7,846 nucleotides of DNA from Bacteroidota bacterium (GTDB lineage: Bacteria > Bacteroidota > Ignavibacteria > Kapaibacteriales > UBA2268): contig DAHXMP010000109.1 of assembly GCA_027371665.1 (NCBI GenBank), forward strand, positions 1 to 7,846, in the 5' to 3' direction. How positions within the stretch are numbered: position 1 is the first letter of the stretch; every line of letters begins with the position of its first letter. The position numbers and the translations under genes were made by a program. Shown in pieces: positions 5,673-7,846 of the stretch. The notes below the pieces were generated by a model, which was not told where the DNA came from, did no database searches, and worked only from the letters and a program-made list of their open reading frames with translations.

Positions 5673-6038
5673 ATGACGACAACAGCCCGGGCATCGGTGA
5701 AAAATCTGGCGGCAAATAAAGCATACGGAATGAAATCCGAAGGTAAAGTTCCTACTTATCTCGAGCAGGAAGTTTTGTCCTGGAGCAAGGAAAAAATAAT
5801 ACTTAAGATGTATGATTTATTTATCGTTAGCTGTAAGAGGGGCGATGTCCCTAAGATGAGCAGGGTGCTTGTCGAATTAATGGGTGCTTTGAATTTTAAG
5901 TATGAAGAAACAGCGACACGTTTATACAGATTGTATGAATATTGTCAGCGATGTATTTTTCAGAGAAAATTCGACGAAGCACTGAACATTATAACAGAAT
6001 TAAAGAATGCCTGGGCAAAGGCATTCAGCCTGGAATGA
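5673..6038 (+). CDS. fliS: Flagellar export chaperone FliS
   Basis: This 121-residue protein has the usual FliS length and all-helical pattern. FliS binds the C-terminal D0 helices of flagellin in the cytosol, prevents premature polymerisation and delivers subunits to the export gate component FlhA. Supporting segments are SKEKIILKMYDLFI (38-51), the counterpart of the family's 'P-E-E-L-I-L-x-L-Y-D' region; SRVLVELMGALNF (63-75); RLYRLYEYC (83-91), which corresponds to 'LYDYM'; and ITELKNAWAKAF (107-118) near the C-terminus. The N-terminal ~25 residues are basic and poorly conserved. Cysteines at 54, 91 and 94, the last two as CQRC, are uncommon for this chaperone. A strong Shine-Dalgarno (AGGAGGT) supports the start. 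The gene precedes fliD by 14 bases, the reverse of the common fliD-fliS order, and is presumably co-transcribed with it. Confidence 0.92.
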   Translation: MTTTARASVKNLAANKAYGMKSEGKVPTYLEQEVLSWSKEKIILKMYDLFIVSCKRGDVPKMSRVLVELMGALNFKYEETATRLYRLYEYCQRCIFQRKFDEALNIITELKNAWAKAFSLE

Positions 6039-6052
6039 TAAAGCGGTGAGTT

Positions 6053-7525
6053 ATGTCAGATATATTATCATTATTGCAGAGTTTAACAGGGTCTTCGAGC
6101 ACGAGTTCGAGTACGAGTTCAAGTACGACATCAAGCTCGGGTTCCACATCACAGCTTGATTTGCTGGCGGCAGCTTATCAACAGACATTACAACCGAAAG
6201 TTGATGCCCTTAACCAGAAAGTAACCGACTTACAAAACAGGCAGAAATTTTTCAATACACTTAATTCAAAAATTAATGCAATCATCGGGAATATTGATAC
6301 ATTTACAATTTCCGGTGCGTCGGCAAAATTTTCTGCAAGGACAATTACTTCCTCAGATTCAACAGTTGTAAGCGCAACAGCAACATCCGATTCGAATCTT
6401 GGCGTTAATTCAGTAAAAGTTGACAGGCTTGCATCGAACGACCTGCTGATTTCCAACAGTATGGCATATGCAGCTCCGACGACACTGACGCCGGGAGACT
6501 ATTCATTTACGATTAACGGAGTTTCAGGTACAGTTTCTCTAACAGCCGATGATAATACAAATGAAAAGGTTATGCAGAAACTTGTCAACGCTATTAATAA
6601 TACAAGTAACATCGGTGTAACTGCATCATATATCAGGATTGATTCGACAAACAGTAAATTGACCCTGACTTCTACAGATACCGGGTCGGGAAAAGACATT
6701 CAATTTACCGATTCCTCAATTTTAACAAACATGGGAATAACCAATGCGGCACTTAATCCTCATACTACTTCGAGGACAACCGCAACTGATACGACTGCCG
6801 GGTATAAGACAGCAGATTATAACAATTTGGATTCAAAAATCGAGATAAACGGAATAACCATCTACAGAAACAGCAATTCGATTAGCGATGCTCTTCCCGG
6901 TGTAACCCTGAACCTTCTGAAACCGCAGGGTGCAACCGACCAGGCAGTTACAATGACTACAAGCGTAGATAATACATCGGTTGAGAATTTAATTCAGCCA
7001 TTGATGACATCGTACAATGACATTTTGAATTATCTTAAGCAAAATTCTACCGTTCTAAGAGCAGATTCCGCAATGAACAGCCTTTATTCAAAACTCAGGT
7101 TAACTACATCGGATGCGGTAACATCTGCAAATACCGGAGACCCACAGTATCTGAGTGATTTAGGAATTAAAGTTAATTCAGACGGGACTCTTTCGATAAG
7201 CGACCACAGCAGGCTGCTGGAATTACTGCAGGAAGACCCGCAAAAAGTTGCGAACATGTTTACTTCGAGCGACAGCTTCGTCCAGAAAGTTAACAATGTA
7301 GTTTCGAATCTTATTGGCGATAACGGATTAATACTATCACGGACTCAGTCTATCGGACAGCAGATAAATACTACACAGCAGAGAGCTGATGAGGTTCAGC
7401 AAAATATCGATAAACAGGTTGCGGCATACAAAAAAGAATATCAGAGTATGCTTAGTTTATATTATAATGCACAAAATCAATATAGTTTACTCAGTAATTA
7501 CCAGACAACATCAACTACGGGGTAA
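6053..7525 (+). CDS. fliD: Flagellar filament-capping protein FliD (HAP2)
   Basis: A 490-residue FliD, exported to the filament tip where a multimeric cap promotes folding and insertion of incoming flagellin. The order of regions fits the family. A helical D0/D1 stretch (about 35-85: LDLLAAAYQQTLQPKVDALN onward) is followed by the FliD N-terminal beta segment (about 93-135, FSARTITSSDSTVVSATA and VNSVKVDRLAS). A flagellin-IN-like motif follows (about 146-192, TPGDYSFTINGVSGTVSLTA), then the FliD C-terminal domain (about 258-490), which includes INGITIYRNSNSISDALPGV (265-284) and a final coiled-coil helix rich in Gln (about 427-480). The usual N-terminal 'SGLASGLD' motif is absent; instead residues 14-33 are almost pure Ser/Thr, encoded by a 12-base tandem repeat. 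GGTG (6045-6048) close to the ATG serves as ribosome binding site. Fourteen bases separate it from fliS, consistent with an operon. Confidence 0.95.
   Translation: MSDILSLLQSLTGSSSTSSSTSSSTTSSSGSTSQLDLLAAAYQQTLQPKVDALNQKVTDLQNRQKFFNTLNSKINAIIGNIDTFTISGASAKFSARTITSSDSTVVSATATSDSNLGVNSVKVDRLASNDLLISNSMAYAAPTTLTPGDYSFTINGVSGTVSLTADDNTNEKVMQKLVNAINNTSNIGVTASYIRIDSTNSKLTLTSTDTGSGKDIQFTDSSILTNMGITNAALNPHTTSRTTATDTTAGYKTADYNNLDSKIEINGITIYRNSNSISDALPGVTLNLLKPQGATDQAVTMTTSVDNTSVENLIQPLMTSYNDILNYLKQNSTVLRADSAMNSLYSKLRLTTSDAVTSANTGDPQYLSDLGIKVNSDGTLSISDHSRLLELLQEDPQKVANMFTSSDSFVQKVNNVVSNLIGDNGLILSRTQSIGQQINTTQQRADEVQQNIDKQVAAYKKEYQSMLSLYYNAQNQYSLLSNYQTTSTTG
6094..6141 (+). repeat. 12-base tandem repeat encoding Ser/Thr tract in FliD
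   Basis: Four decaying copies of a 12-base unit: TTCGAGCACGAG (6094), TTCGAGTACGAG (6106), TTCAAGTACGAC (6118) and ATCAAGCTCGGG (6130). In frame they read Ser-Ser-Thr-Ser repeats using both TCN and AGY serine codons, which shows duplication at DNA level rather than mere composition. The unit is a multiple of three, so copy-number change by slippage would lengthen or shorten the tract without a frameshift. Confidence 0.85.
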
Positions 7526-7551
7526 TGTAAAAGAATTATTCTGATAAAATT

Positions 7552-7846
7552 ATGGACATAAATTTAGTAAATACATCGCAGGAAACACAACCGGTCAATC
7601 TTCCGGGTAATCAGGGTATGCCAAATACTAAAGATATAAAGCATACGGATAATCAGAATATGACTAAAGCAGCACAGTTCAATATCAAGGATAATTTGTA
7701 TCTTGCCGGCACTAATAATAACAACAACAGTAATAATAAAATAAATCAAAATTCAGATAAAAAGGAATCAAATGCTAATTATAAATCTTTTGCATTATCA
7801 TCAACCTGGAAAACCTGTCTCTCATTATTTACCGGTTCAATACTCA
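7552..7846 (+). CDS. Unrecognised Asn-rich protein, N-terminal part, 3' end outside window
   Basis: From an ATG at 7552 the frame stays open to the window end, giving 98 codons plus one base with no stop. That is notable in AT-rich DNA, where the other frames are repeatedly interrupted. The N-terminal ~75 residues are polar and low in complexity, rich in Asn, Gln, Lys and Thr, with a poly-Asn tract around 55-62 encoded by AAT/AAC triplets. The sequence becomes more mixed after residue 78 (SFALSSTWKTCLSLFTGSIL). No signal peptide or known motif is visible. It lies 26 bases after fliD on the same strand, so it may be the third gene of the fliS-fliD operon. Disordered, Asn/Gln-rich N-termini occur in exported flagellar substrates such as hook-length proteins, and a flaG-like gene often neighbours fliD, but neither assignment is supported by residues I can see. 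Ribosome binding site is weak. Confidence 0.6.
   Translation, partial: MDINLVNTSQETQPVNLPGNQGMPNTKDIKHTDNQNMTKAAQFNIKDNLYLAGTNNNNNSNNKINQNSDKKESNANYKSFALSSTWKTCLSLFTGSIL

Overview
The window reads as a chromosomal piece of a flagellated, diderm bacterium of moderate-to-low GC. AT-rich gaps, two adjacent outer-membrane-type lipoproteins and the style of the flagellin point to the Bacteroidota/Ignavibacteriota side of the FCB group. That placement is inferred from protein character and was not tested by a search. All eight supported genes lie on the + strand.

Left half (1-3302): a tight co-directional cluster. It starts with the C-terminal part of a class A penicillin-binding protein (KTGTT motif, 5' end outside the window). 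The stop of this gene overlaps the GTG start of a FAHD1/YcgM-type fumarylacetoacetate hydrolase family enzyme whose metal ligands and catalytic His/Glu are intact. Two putative lipoproteins with no recognised family follow, 19 bases apart: a 460-residue beta-rich protein that looks like an outer-membrane barrel, and a 192-residue protein that may carry a beta-sandwich domain. They look like a co-expressed pair.

Middle (3303-4361): an AT-rich gap, a small four-helix membrane protein of unknown function (3602-4018), and a second gap with two structured elements followed by a flagellar sigma-28-type promoter.

Right half (4362-7846): a flagellar filament module made of flagellin (fliC/hag), a strong intrinsic terminator, a second sigma-28-type promoter, then fliS (export chaperone), fliD (filament cap) and the start of an unrecognised Asn-rich gene cut by the window end. 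FliS normally escorts flagellin subunits to the export gate, FliD caps the filament and helps subunits fold into place, and flagellin builds the filament, so these genes supply the last stage of flagellum assembly. The two promoters share TTCTAAAGTTT and CGAAAATT at identical spacing, which suggests one late-class sigma factor drives both units. The flagellin leader also carries two CsrA-like GGA sites, one in a hairpin loop and one over the ribosome binding site, resembling the arrangement of the Bacillus subtilis hag leader.

No tRNA, rRNA, CRISPR array, insertion sequence, phage gene or defence system was seen. The most interesting material is regulatory (paired promoters, flagellin leader, long fliS leader) plus the unknown lipoprotein pair.
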